Shown here: positions 16,284 to 25,056 of the stretch, one piece after another | Layout: the number at the start of each line of letters is the position of its first letter | Numbering within the stretch: position 1 is the stretch's first letter | Assembly (NCBI GenBank): GCA_020634795.1 | Contig: JACKAZ010000012.1 | Location: 28,251 to 92,250 of the forward strand | Direction: 5' to 3' | Origin: Ardenticatenales bacterium | Lineage (GTDB): Bacteria; Chloroflexota; Anaerolineae; Ardenticatenales; Ardenticatenaceae | Length of the DNA stretch: 64,000 bases | Notes under the pieces: generated by a model | Told to the model about the DNA's origin: nothing | Database searches by the model: none | Seen by the model: only the letters and a program-made list of their open reading frames with translations | Position numbers and translations under genes: made by a program

Positions 16284-16312
16284 AAGATACAAGAGTTTGA
16301 GTAAAAATGCAA
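16284..16312 (-). promoter_or_regulatory. sigma70-type promoter of the tetR-ABC export operon
   Basis: On the minus strand, TTGCAT (16307-16312) and TATCTT (16284-16289) are separated by 17 bp. The operator palindrome follows within 4 bp. Confidence 0.6.
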
Positions 16313-16669
16313 GAGGCAATTTGTAGGGGACGGGCTCGCGCTGAGGTAAACGGCGACTTTGCAGCGACATCGGAGACGCTTCGCACTTTTCAGCGAGCGT
16401 GAGTGCTTTCCCGTGGGCAGAGCGTCGCTAAAGTAGGAGGGTCAAGGAAGTGGTGTTGATGCTTACCGCGTGATTGAGCGTCACTCCGAAGCTGGATTAT
16501 GTAAAGACGTGTCCTAGAGCGCGGATTGACTTTCTATAACTGGCCTTACCATAAGTTATATTTAGGGCGAAAATCAGTATACTAGTTTCAACGCTCATGA
16601 ACCATGAATCCATATACGTGGTCCAATTGCGCGGACTCTTTGAACAGGAGTGGACGACGGGAAGGAAGA
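16313..16669. other. intergenic DNA without a recognisable gene
   Basis: I see no convincing gene here. Open frames on both strands lack domain motifs and ribosome binding sites. Base composition is more AT-rich than the flanking operon. Confidence 0.5.
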
Positions 16670-17311
16670 TTATCCAGTTCTTGGTAACCGCATCTGACGA
16701 TGATACCACCAAGCTGTTCCGAGAACTACGACTATGGCTACCAACCCTAGTGAAACCCGTGCTATCACCAGTTCTGGCGCGATCTCTGTTGTCACTGGCC
16801 CGTGTAACCGACTCCCATTTGGACTTAACAGGTAGTCCCCCCAGAGCGCCTTTTGAGCGCAGAATGCGTCGCTCCACCATTCATGGCTATAGACGGGCGC
16901 ACAAGGCTGCATTCGATCAGTACGTGTTTGTAAAATTCCTATGGCTGTACCGGAGGGTGAAAGCCATGGGGAGGTCAAACGATTGATGGCATCTACGATC
17001 AAAACGACCCCAATCAATACAATACGTAAAACGTTGCTCCAAAGCATCGTCCCCAACATTTCGCCAAGCGCGAGCAACAGAGCAACGCCAGGAATTGGCC
17101 CCAGAAGGAAAATTTTCCATATCGCTTGAACCGACAATGGATCACTGAACGGCTCGGGATAGAACATATTGGCCGCATCCGGAATCCGCATCATCATATA
17201 GAACGAAACGATCACACCAACCAAAGGGTTGGCACCGCGCGGTGGGCGCTGAAAAGCGCCGCCAGTCGCTACCCGAACGAGGGGGTGGGCGACGGGAGCA
17301 CCGTTGTGCAT
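16670..17311 (-). CDS. hypothetical membrane protein
   Basis: A 213-residue frame with four hydrophobic stretches: around VGVIVSFYMMM, FLLGPIPGVALLLALGEMLG, VLRIVLIGVVLIVDAI and a C-terminal LGLVAIVVVLGTAWW. This looks like a small polytopic membrane protein. I do not recognise the family. The section between the third and fourth segment (about 16740-16930) is unusually rich in Cys, Trp and basic residues and may mark a frameshift. A shorter start inside the frame is possible, since the first 25 residues look untranslated. Composition is lower in GC than the neighbouring operons, which hints at acquired or decaying DNA. Confidence 0.4.
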   Translation of the reverse strand: MHNGAPVAHPLVRVATGGAFQRPPRGANPLVGVIVSFYMMMRIPDAANMFYPEPFSDPLSVQAIWKIFLLGPIPGVALLLALGEMLGTMLWSNVLRIVLIGVVLIVDAINRLTSPWLSPSGTAIGILQTRTDRMQPCAPVYSHEWWSDAFCAQKALWGDYLLSPNGSRLHGPVTTEIAPELVIARVSLGLVAIVVVLGTAWWYHRQMRLPRTG

Positions 17312-17719
17312 TGCGGCGTTGCGAGCCGAGCCAACAGCTCGGCCTGCGGTGCGGTCACTGATAGCTCAGCCATGGCTCTGTCTTCAAGGGGTGGCCCTCG
17401 TGTTTTTGTATATCGCGGTAAACGGGGAAAGGTAACAGAATTGATCGCTTTCATGGCTTAAGGATTTGATGCGGCTTAAGGATTAGATGCGTGGCCCTGT
17501 TCTTAAGAGTTCCGACGGCGGCGGCGCATTGCTTACTCGGATTGCGATCACTTCCCCCCGATTTGAGCTTACCGTCCCACAGCACGACGACCTCGATGAC
17601 GATGCACGTTGCGAATGCCGTCAAACGCAGTATAGTATGATGCGAAAGGCGAGTGGGTGAAAGCACGCCAAGTCTTTCCGACTCTCTTCAGATGCGCTTC
17701 ACCCCCTGAACGTATTCCT
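17312..17719. other. intergenic DNA without a recognisable gene
   Basis: Short open frames on both strands show no family features. No strong hairpin or promoter was identified upstream of the lipoprotein gene at 17720. Confidence 0.4.
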
Positions 17720-19834
17720 ATGCTGCATCTCGTAACCTCGTGTCGCACCCACCGTCAGGCGTTTCTTCCCCTGCTCATTCTGCTGATGCTCCTCGTGGCC
17801 TGCACTACGACTGAGGAGCGCGACGCCTCGGCTCCCTCACCCTCGGCGGCGGTGGGAAGCCTGACTGTCGAAGAGGACGATTACCTCTCAGCGGCCGTTC
17901 CGACGTCGACTCGTTCCGACGACCCGTTGACGGTGAGCGTCGACGGCGCTAGTTTTGCCATCGAGCATGGCCCCTTCACGATGTCGTTTGGGGAAGGCGC
18001 GGTCAGCGATGCGGTGCTGGTGCGTCACAGCACACAACCTACGGCGCTGGCGTTGCGCCCGCTGGGCACCGAGGCGAATCTGCTTGCCGCTGTGACGAGC
18101 GTCAACGTACGGGATGGCGAGGGGGGCCGCAAGGAGGTGGCGCTTTCGGGCGCGACCGACTGGGCGCAATTCGCTATGACGCTCTATCTTTATCCCCAGC
18201 AGCCCGGCTTGTTGCGCTATCGGGTGGTGGTGTCGCCAACGAATAGCGAGGCGCCTTCTGCGCTGGCTCTGGAGTGGGATGCGGTTGACCCCTCCACGGG
18301 GGAAGAAGCGCCGACCAACTTTACCCCCTATGCCGAGCGAAGCCCCTTCGCCGCCCCAATGCTCTACGGCTATTCCGAGACGATGGATGCCACGCTGCTG
18401 CTCTGGCAAGATCTGACGCGCCTCAACCCGTTCATGACGGCCACACGGTACAGTCCCGCCAGCACGGTCGGGCGGCGGGGACGATCCCTAGGCCATACGA
18501 TCAGCCGCACTGATCTGCAACGACTGCCAACGGACGAGGCGGTGGTGCTGTACGACGGCTACCTCTATCTGGCGGAAGGGGAACCCGCCGACGAAACGGT
18601 CATGTTTACCCGCTACCTCCAAAATGTGAAGGATATCTACGAGCTAATCGCCAAGCCAGCGACCGAGCCTGCCGATTGGCAAACACTCGCCGAGGCGACG
18701 CTGCGCGACCTAGATGATCCCGATACCTGGGTGGAACTGGAAGGGAAACGGTACTGGCGTGCCTACGTGTCGGACAGCCGCCAGAGCGCGGAAGCGATCA
18801 CCCAACTGGATGTGGGCTTGGGCGCAGCCCGCTATGCCGCCGCGACCGGCGACGAGCAGGCCCAAGCCATAGCGGCACTCGCCGAGCGAACCTTGGCCGA
18901 CTTTTACAATCCGCAGTTCGGCCTTGTGCAAAACAGCGGGCCGCTGTCGATCACCGGCAACCAAGGGCGGGGCGACACGTGGTATGAATTGGGTCACGTG
19001 TTGAAACTGGCCGAGTGGGGATTGCTCGACAGTGAAGCCGCCCGTGACTTGGCCTTACGAAGTGCGGACGCCTGGATCGACTACGCCCATACCGTCGACT
19101 ACCACTTTCACCGCTTCTACAACTTCCCCAACCCCGACAACCCCGAAGCGGCGTGGCAGGGCACGGAGCGCGAACCGGACGCCGCGGGCGGCTATGCGTA
19201 CTACATGCTACTGCTGCACGATCTGACGGGCGAGAGCCGTTATGTGGAAGAGGCGAAAGCCGCGGTTGAGGCCCTTGCCGGCTATGGCTTTGGCCTGGCC
19301 TACGAGACCCACATCACCGCCCAAGCCGCCGCCGCCTGTGCCCGCCTCTGGGAGATGACGGGGGATGCCCATTACCTCGATCTGGCCTACGGGCCGGTGG
19401 CCAATTTGGTGCGACTTTCTTGGCTATGGGAACCGGAGTACGGCACGAGTGGCGAGGTAACGACCTTTTGGGGACTCGGCCCCACCCAGCAATCGGGGGT
19501 TATCACCCCCAAGGAACAGTACGAAGCGTGGATCTACCTCGACGAATATCTCCGTCTGGCGGGCGATGAGATTGACCCCGCCGCCGCGACGCTCGTCAAC
19601 GAATTCCTCAGTTACACCTTGGAAGTGATGGCCTACTCCCTGCCACCACGCCTGCCGGAGGGGATCGCGCAGCCCAACGCCACGGCCTACGAGACGGTGC
19701 CCACCAATCGTCTCGATCTCTATATTCCCTTGGAGGACATGCGCGACGGATGGGGCAAATGGGGAACGATCGGCCAAGAGGTGTACGGCGCGGGCATGGC
19801 CCCCACGATGGGAGCGCTTCTGGTGGCGGAGTAG
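17720..19834 (+). CDS. lipoprotein with alpha/alpha-toroid (six-hairpin glycosidase-like) domain
   Basis: A 704-residue exported lipoprotein. The signal peptide ends in lipobox LLVAC (about residue 28), followed by a Ser/Thr/Ala-rich linker, a beta-sandwich-like region (to about residue 300), and a C-terminal helical repeat region rich in paired helices, Trp, Tyr and Gly (for example GRGDTWYELGHVLKLAEWG, AYYMLLLHDLTGESRY and AAAACARLWEMTGDAHYLDLAYG). The beta-sandwich plus helical toroid order is that of several polysaccharide lyase and glycoside hydrolase families. Substrate and catalytic residues cannot be assigned from sequence alone. The ATG at 17720 is preferred because it places the signal peptide at the N-terminus; an in-frame GTG lies at 17657. 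Confidence 0.7.
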   Translation: MLHLVTSCRTHRQAFLPLLILLMLLVACTTTEERDASAPSPSAAVGSLTVEEDDYLSAAVPTSTRSDDPLTVSVDGASFAIEHGPFTMSFGEGAVSDAVLVRHSTQPTALALRPLGTEANLLAAVTSVNVRDGEGGRKEVALSGATDWAQFAMTLYLYPQQPGLLRYRVVVSPTNSEAPSALALEWDAVDPSTGEEAPTNFTPYAERSPFAAPMLYGYSETMDATLLLWQDLTRLNPFMTATRYSPASTVGRRGRSLGHTISRTDLQRLPTDEAVVLYDGYLYLAEGEPADETVMFTRYLQNVKDIYELIAKPATEPADWQTLAEATLRDLDDPDTWVELEGKRYWRAYVSDSRQSAEAITQLDVGLGAARYAAATGDEQAQAIAALAERTLADFYNPQFGLVQNSGPLSITGNQGRGDTWYELGHVLKLAEWGLLDSEAARDLALRSADAWIDYAHTVDYHFHRFYNFPNPDNPEAAWQGTEREPDAAGGYAYYMLLLHDLTGESRYVEEAKAAVEALAGYGFGLAYETHITAQAAAACARLWEMTGDAHYLDLAYGPVANLVRLSWLWEPEYGTSGEVTTFWGLGPTQQSGVITPKEQYEAWIYLDEYLRLAGDEIDPAAATLVNEFLSYTLEVMAYSLPPRLPEGIAQPNATAYETVPTNRLDLYIPLEDMRDGWGKWGTIGQEVYGAGMAPTMGALLVAE

Positions 19835-20106
19835 CGCGTGACAAACTTACCCGAACAAACGGTGCGTCCGCAGAACCCTCGCCGTGGGACATCATGGCCC
19901 CACTTGGCGCTTGTTCACTGAATCTTCACGGCCCGCCACAGGCTTGGCAATGGCCAATACCCATGCTTATCCATCTCCAGCTCACGCCAAGATTTCTCCC
20001 AGAGTTTGTCTTGAGCGAAGCGTTCGCCGCTTCACGCGTTTCACATCCCTGCAATTCATTTCAGAACTAACTGAAATGAAACAAGCCCATTCAATAAGGG
20101 CATGCC
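19835..20106. other. convergent intergenic region
   Basis: This gap lies between the lipoprotein gene (+) and the ABC ATPase gene (-). I see only very short frames and no strong terminator. Confidence 0.4.
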
Positions 20107-20787
20107 TTATGCCGCCAGCTGGCCATCCTGCAAACGCACGACCCGCTCGGCTTGTGCTGCAACAGCCGGGTCGTGGGTGACGAGCACGACCGTCAGTCCC
20201 TGCGCCTGGCTTAGGTGTCGCAGCAGTCGCATGATGGTCGCGCCGGTCGCGGAATCTAAGTTGCCGGTCGGCTCGTCGGCGAGGATGAGCGGCGGCTGGT
20301 TGACGAGCGCACGCGCAATCGCCACCCGCTGCTGCTCCCCGCCCGAGAGCTGGCCCGGCAGATGGATCATGCGCGCCGCCAACCCCACCATTTTCAGGAG
20401 CTCTCGTGCCCGTGCTTCTAGATCAAAGTCGAGCTTGCGCCGGAATGGAACCAGCGGCAGCATGACGTTCTCCAGTGCGGTAAGCACGGGGATCAGGTTG
20501 AAAAGCTGGAAGACGAAGCCGATGTGATTACGGCGAAAGTCAGCCAGCGCGTTGTCGTTCAAGGTGTCCACCTGCGTCCCCGCCAAGGTGACGGTGCCCG
20601 CCGTGGGGCGATCCAAGGTGCCGAGCAGGTTGAGCAGGGTGGATTTACCCGAGCCTGATGGCCCAACAATGGCTACCAGATCACCCTGCCGCACCTGCAG
20701 GTTTACATCATGGAGCGCCTGCACCCCCGTACTGCCACCGTAGGCCTTGCTCAATCCAGCGGCCTTGATTAGATTATTGGCTGTCAT
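20107..20787 (-). CDS. LolD/MacB-type ABC transporter ATP-binding protein
   Basis: A 226-residue ATPase with Walker A GPSGSGKST, Q-loop FVFQLFNLIPVLTALEN, signature LSGGEQQRVAIARAL, Walker B ILADEPTGNLDS and H-loop VTHDP. The FQxFNLxPxLTAxEN sequence is typical of the MacB/LolD/FtsE group, which powers FtsX-like permeases without transporting through the membrane. It overlaps the upstream permease-fusion gene by 4 bp and is its obvious partner. Confidence 0.93.
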   Translation of the reverse strand: MTANNLIKAAGLSKAYGGSTGVQALHDVNLQVRQGDLVAIVGPSGSGKSTLLNLLGTLDRPTAGTVTLAGTQVDTLNDNALADFRRNHIGFVFQLFNLIPVLTALENVMLPLVPFRRKLDFDLEARARELLKMVGLAARMIHLPGQLSGGEQQRVAIARALVNQPPLILADEPTGNLDSATGATIMRLLRHLSQAQGLTVVLVTHDPAVAAQAERVVRLQDGQLAA

Positions 20788-23750
20788 CTGCCCCCTAATT
20801 CCTCGATGAGCTGGTAGACGACCGCCGCCGCCCGCTGTAGCGCGATGGGTTGTATCCGTTCCACCGTATCGTACTCCGTACCGGCCAAGTCGTTACCGAT
20901 CCCGCAAAAGGCAATCGTTGGTAGCTCCTGATAGAGATACATCAGATAGTCGGGCGTAGCACAAGGATAATGTCTAGGAGTAGCGGGCACGCCAACACTC
21001 TCGGCGACAGCCAACGCCTGCTCGACCAGTTGGGGCGGGCTCTCGCTCAACCCGCCCGACGACGCCAATCGCTCGTCGATCACGCTGAGGAGCTGTGGGT
21101 CGCTCAAGTCGAGTACACTCAGCCATAGGGTACGCAGGAACCCCTGTCCGTCTTCTCGGATCATTTCGACCACTTGCTCGGGTGGGAGCTCTCCATCGCG
21201 TGTTGGTGCCTCCAACACATGCCCCACCCCCAACTCGTCCCACGCACCGAGGCGCTGCAGGCCAACAATCCCCAGAAGCTGTTCAGAGGGCGACTCATGC
21301 GCCAAGAAATGCGCCATGCTCCCCTGCAGGCCGGTGGTGCTACCAGCCAGCGCCACGAAGCGCACCGTGACCGGCGAGCCGCGCTCGGCCAGCACGCGTG
21401 CCACTTCCAGCAAGACCCCCACCCCAGAGCCGTTGTCGTCGGCCCCCACACCTCCGCGGGAGGCATCATTGTCGTAGGGCGCCATCAACCAGAGCTCTTG
21501 GTCGGGCTGCTCTTGGCCGGGCAGGGTCGCCACGATGTTCTCCGCGATCATAATGCATACCGTGGTGCCCCCTGGTTGGAGCACCTCTTCCAACGAGAGT
21601 TCGTCCGGCCAAAGGTACACTGCTGCACGGAAGGGGAAGGGGTAGCCGTAGTGGGCCAGCAGGTCGCGCATGGGGCGGTTGGGATCCTCGTCATCGTTGA
21701 AGGGCTTCTCCTCTACTATTATCACAATTTGGTCGACTAGTGTCTCCGGAGCGGGCCACGGTGCGTCCGTGTCCAACAGCATCACCGTCCCGGTGATCGG
21801 CTGCGTGACGTCCACCTCATCAAAATTGACCGCCAACCCACGCACACTGCCCCCCTCCTCACTGGGCACGCTCAGCAGGGGCACCCCAGCGGCATCGCTG
21901 AAGGTGACCATCCGCAGCGGGAAAGGCTCCCGCTCGACCTGTAGCCCATAGCTTGTTAGCTGGGCGTGGATGTACTCCGCCGCTGCGACCTGCGCCTCAT
22001 TGCCCAGCGTGCGCGGCCCTAACTCGACCAGCCGCTCCACGTGCGCCAGCGCCCGCTCCCCCGAGACCGCTTGCTGCGCGGGGTGCACCGTAGGCGCGGG
22101 CGTGGCCCCGATGCCCGCCACCTCGCGCACACGGTTCACCGGCTCGTTGCCCCACAGCGCCGTCGCCACCAGCAACGCAAACAGCAGCAGCCCCGCGAAG
22201 CCCACGCCCCAGCGCCAGGCCGGGTGGCGCGGCCCCCCACGCCGCCTCTCATCGGCCCCGCTCAGCACCTGTGCCGGTGGCACCCTCGCAGCCCGCTGCG
22301 CCGGGTAGAGCGCTGCCCCCCCCCCCAGCGCCATCGCCCCCAAGCTGGCCAGCGCCGCCACACCCAGGGCCACCGGCGGCAGGCTGCCCGCGATACTCCA
22401 GAAGAGCAGTGCCCCCACGATAGCCCCCAGCAACCCGCCCAACGCACCGATCAACACCCCCTCCCACAGCACCGTGCGCGTCAGGTGAACGCGCTGCCAG
22501 CCCAGCGCCCGCAGCACCGCGAACTCGCGCGTGCGCTCCAGCACGCTCACCAGCAGCGTCTCGCCGATCGCCAGCACCCCCACCGCCAGCGCGGTCAGCA
22601 TCATCAGGTAGTGGTAGGGGCGGATGCTCAGCGCCACGTAATCCCCCAGCAGCGTCACGCGCAACAGCCCGTTGAGCTGTACCACCACCGCCGCCAGCAT
22701 CACCGACAGCGCTACCCCTGCCGCCACGATCAAGACGATCAGCAGCGTGCGCGTGCGCCGCCGCCACAGGTGGCGTACCGCCAGCCCGAAGAGCGAGAGT
22801 GGCAGCGCCCCAAGCTGGCCCGCTTGCGTGCCCCTCACTTCCCCCTGCCGCAGGGCCTCGGTCGGGGGGCGACGCACCGCCTGCTGGATCGGGTAGAGCG
22901 CCGAGAGGCCGTAGAGCAGCGGGGCCAGCAGCGCCGCACCACCGATGATCGGCCAGAGCGGTTCCAGCCCCAGCAGGCGCACCAGCGCCAGTGCCATCAG
23001 GGTCGCTAGCGCGGCCCCCAGCAGCCCTAGCAGCAACAGTTCGCTGAGCAGGTAGGCTCGCACATGACTGGTGTGCCAGCCCACCGCCTTGAGTAGGCCG
23101 ATCTCCTCGCGCCGCGCGAGGATCGAAAGCTGGGCCGCGTTGCCGATGTAAAGCCCACTCGCCAGCAGCAAGCAGGCCAGCAGGGTAAAATTGGCGGCGT
23201 TGATACCCCCCGTGATCTGGGCGGCCGCACCGAGGGTCGTCCAGCGCTGCTCGACGTACCCTACGCCCGGTACCTGCACCAGCACCGCGCGTGGGGAGGA
23301 GCCAGCCACGATATCCACGTGCAGCCCCGTGCGCTCCACGATCTCGCGGGCCACGCGCTCCACCTTGGCCACATTCTCGGGCGTGTAGCCCTCGATCCCT
23401 CCCACCCGCACCCGGATCGCGTCGATCGCAGCCTCGCCCCGGAAGAACTCCGCCGCCTCGAGCGTGGTCAGCGCCAATGGGGGACGGGGGATAGAGCCTG
23501 CTGGGTTCAGGCCCGGGGTGAGGCGGACAGGCTCGACCGGGATGCCTTGGTCGTTATAACGCAGCGTCGCCAGCGGAGGCTCATAGATGCCAAGGGGGAC
23601 GTAGGACAAGGGATCCTGCGGCGCAGCCAGCGCGGCGAAGTCGTAGCTGCCCACCACCTTGAACAGAAAGGGTGGGGGCTGGAACGCAGTGAGGGGACGG
23701 AAGAGCGGAGCCTCAGCTGGTATATCCAGCGGCTTGACGCCAGCCTTCAC
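20784..23750 (-). CDS. FtsX-like permease fused to an M28-peptidase-like domain; N-terminus probably truncated
   Basis: A 988-residue fusion. Residues ~1-180 look like the end of an extracytoplasmic domain. Two FtsX-like membrane blocks follow (about 185-300 and 330-495), each with the REEIGLLKAVGW/REFAVLRALGW motif, then one more helix (~515-535) and an exterior M28-type domain (~555-985). In M28 enzymes zinc is held by AHYD, ADDNGSG and GAEE motifs. Here they read APYD (757-760), ADDNGSG (770-776) and AGSTTG (802-807), so the histidine and the Glu pair are lost and the domain is probably a binding module. The start is a GTG immediately preceded by an in-frame TGA, with no Shine-Dalgarno sequence, and the usual first transmembrane helix is missing. 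A 5' deletion at the edge of the decayed region is therefore likely. Confidence 0.8.
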   Translation of the reverse strand: MKAGVKPLDIPAEAPLFRPLTAFQPPPFLFKVVGSYDFAALAAPQDPLSYVPLGIYEPPLATLRYNDQGIPVEPVRLTPGLNPAGSIPRPPLALTTLEAAEFFRGEAAIDAIRVRVGGIEGYTPENVAKVERVAREIVERTGLHVDIVAGSSPRAVLVQVPGVGYVEQRWTTLGAAAQITGGINAANFTLLACLLLASGLYIGNAAQLSILARREEIGLLKAVGWHTSHVRAYLLSELLLLGLLGAALATLMALALVRLLGLEPLWPIIGGAALLAPLLYGLSALYPIQQAVRRPPTEALRQGEVRGTQAGQLGALPLSLFGLAVRHLWRRRTRTLLIVLIVAAGVALSVMLAAVVVQLNGLLRVTLLGDYVALSIRPYHYLMMLTALAVGVLAIGETLLVSVLERTREFAVLRALGWQRVHLTRTVLWEGVLIGALGGLLGAIVGALLFWSIAGSLPPVALGVAALASLGAMALGGGAALYPAQRAARVPPAQVLSGADERRRGGPRHPAWRWGVGFAGLLLFALLVATALWGNEPVNRVREVAGIGATPAPTVHPAQQAVSGERALAHVERLVELGPRTLGNEAQVAAAEYIHAQLTSYGLQVEREPFPLRMVTFSDAAGVPLLSVPSEEGGSVRGLAVNFDEVDVTQPITGTVMLLDTDAPWPAPETLVDQIVIIVEEKPFNDDEDPNRPMRDLLAHYGYPFPFRAAVYLWPDELSLEEVLQPGGTTVCIMIAENIVATLPGQEQPDQELWLMAPYDNDASRGGVGADDNGSGVGVLLEVARVLAERGSPVTVRFVALAGSTTGLQGSMAHFLAHESPSEQLLGIVGLQRLGAWDELGVGHVLEAPTRDGELPPEQVVEMIREDGQGFLRTLWLSVLDLSDPQLLSVIDERLASSGGLSESPPQLVEQALAVAESVGVPATPRHYPCATPDYLMYLYQELPTIAFCGIGNDLAGTEYDTVERIQPIALQRAAAVVYQLIEELGGR

Positions 23751-24398
23751 TCATGAACGATTGTATCTGGGGCTCCGCCTCGCCAAGTGCCTTGTGATAA
23801 TAGTTGAAGGGTGGGGTATTCGTCATCGCCCGTGGGATGCGCGACCACCTCGTACTTACTTCATTGGAGCCGGGATAAGCATTATCGCGCCCGCTCGCTG
23901 GCGCCCTCCTCCTCGTGCTGCTTCTGATGGGTAGCGTCAGGACGAAACAAAATCGGTCTACTCTCAGGGGTCGAACTAGACCTTCTAGGGCCGCCGATTG
24001 TGTTAGGAGCGTCTGTGTCGTCCCCGACTCCAAGTGCGTCAAGGTCACGCAGTAATTGCTCCTTATTCCCTGCACTCTGGGCGCTACCCGATCACTAAGT
24101 GAGAGTACTTGGTTCAATGGCAGCTCTTCCAGATTCGACGATTCAGCTCAAGATCGAGAAATGCACTCTCGCTAACTAGCACCGAGATCTCAGTAGCAGG
24201 TCTCTGGAATATCGGATCGATAGTCTCAAATGAGCTACATTCGTCTCAAGATGGAGATTACACTGATAAGCTGGGTGTCCAGCCTATTACCTTATTTTTT
24301 GCGCAAAGGGAGGGCAATTCTATTCCAGCTTTGCATAAACCATGCAAAGGGAGGGCAATTCTATTGCCAAAGGCGCTAGAAACGCGCTGCGACGTAGT
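23751..24398. other. low-GC intergenic DNA with a short direct repeat
   Basis: No credible gene. A perfect 22-bp direct repeat GCAAAGGGAGGGCAATTCTA(TT) occurs at 24303-24324 and 24344-24365 (period 41 bp). The missing 5' part of the FtsX gene was not found here. Confidence 0.6.
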
Positions 24399-25056
24399 TT
24401 ACCAAACAAATGAGCAACGCATCAGCATAGGGATGGGACGCAAGCAAATCGATTCGTTTGAGTTGTGTGCCCTCAAAATGGAGCCGTCGGAACAGCTCAA
24501 ATGCGACAATGCGTTGGGCCCCAACCAGCAAAAGGCGAGTCGCTCAGCGCACGCTTGGAAATCGCCAAGAAGATTGTGCGCTAAATCGGTGAGTATGATC
24601 AACCTTTCTGCTTTAAGCGCCGTTTTGATTGCGCGGAGAGGTGGAACCTTGCGTCGGCCAGAAATTGCTCGACCTCAGCCCCGCCGCGCTGATTGTAGCG
24701 CTGCATGAAGGCTTGTTTCCGAAGCAAAGTGTAAGGTCGTGACGTAATAGCTGTGTCCCAGACGGCCGTTTTCCAGGCAGCGCTTGACCATAACTCGGAT
24801 CGGACGTACCCAGATCAAGGTCGGCGTGACCCAGCCCAGCCAGCTCGTGGCATCGGCGCGATCCCAGCGCCTGACGCGACAGGCCCAAAGGCGTGGCCCG
24901 TTGCCGAAAGTAGCCCTTGGCGAACACCTGGTAACCGCGCCCCAAGAGCCAACGCAGATTATCGTCCGTACCGCGCCCCCATCAGGGACGGTAGAGGGTG
25001 CGCTGCCGCGCCTGAGCGCTAACTCAAATGAACTTTCGACGCCCAAGACCGCGTAG
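24399..25056 (-). pseudogene. multiply frameshifted DDE transposase relic (IS1380-like)
   Basis: Reading the minus strand across frames recovers a transposase in order: GGAVRTIICV, then GRGYQVFAKGYFRQRATPLG, then GRLGHSYYVTTL, FMQRYNQRGGAEVEQFLAD, LSAQSKRRLKQ, LTDLAHNLLGDF, FAGWGP, QRIVAFELFRRLHFEGTQLK and RIDLLASHPYADALLICLV. These are hallmarks of IS1380/IS4-superfamily transposases, including the YxxRGxAExE catalytic Glu motif. At least four frame changes are needed, so the gene is dead. Family assignment is from memory of the motifs. Confidence 0.75.
25014..25037. repeat. 24-bp motif shared with 25639-25662
   Basis: GAGCGCTAACTCAAATGAAC(TTTC) here matches GAGCGCTAAGTCAATTGAAC(TTTC) at 25639-25662. 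A related inverted copy lies at 25300-25323. They may be ends or internal pieces of the decayed transposon family. Confidence 0.5.

Noticed and set aside
16497..16986. Two overlapping opposite-strand frames of about 128 codons each
   Set aside because: Neither has a ribosome binding site, hydrophobic pattern or motif; I cannot choose one as a gene.
22041..23009. Plus-strand frame of 322 codons opposite the FtsX gene
   Set aside because: It is composed almost only of Arg, Gln, His and Pro, the antisense image of hydrophobic helices.
23713..24117. Minus-strand frame of 134 codons upstream of the FtsX fusion
   Set aside because: It overlaps the FtsX start in another frame, and its sequence does not resemble the missing FtsX N-terminus.
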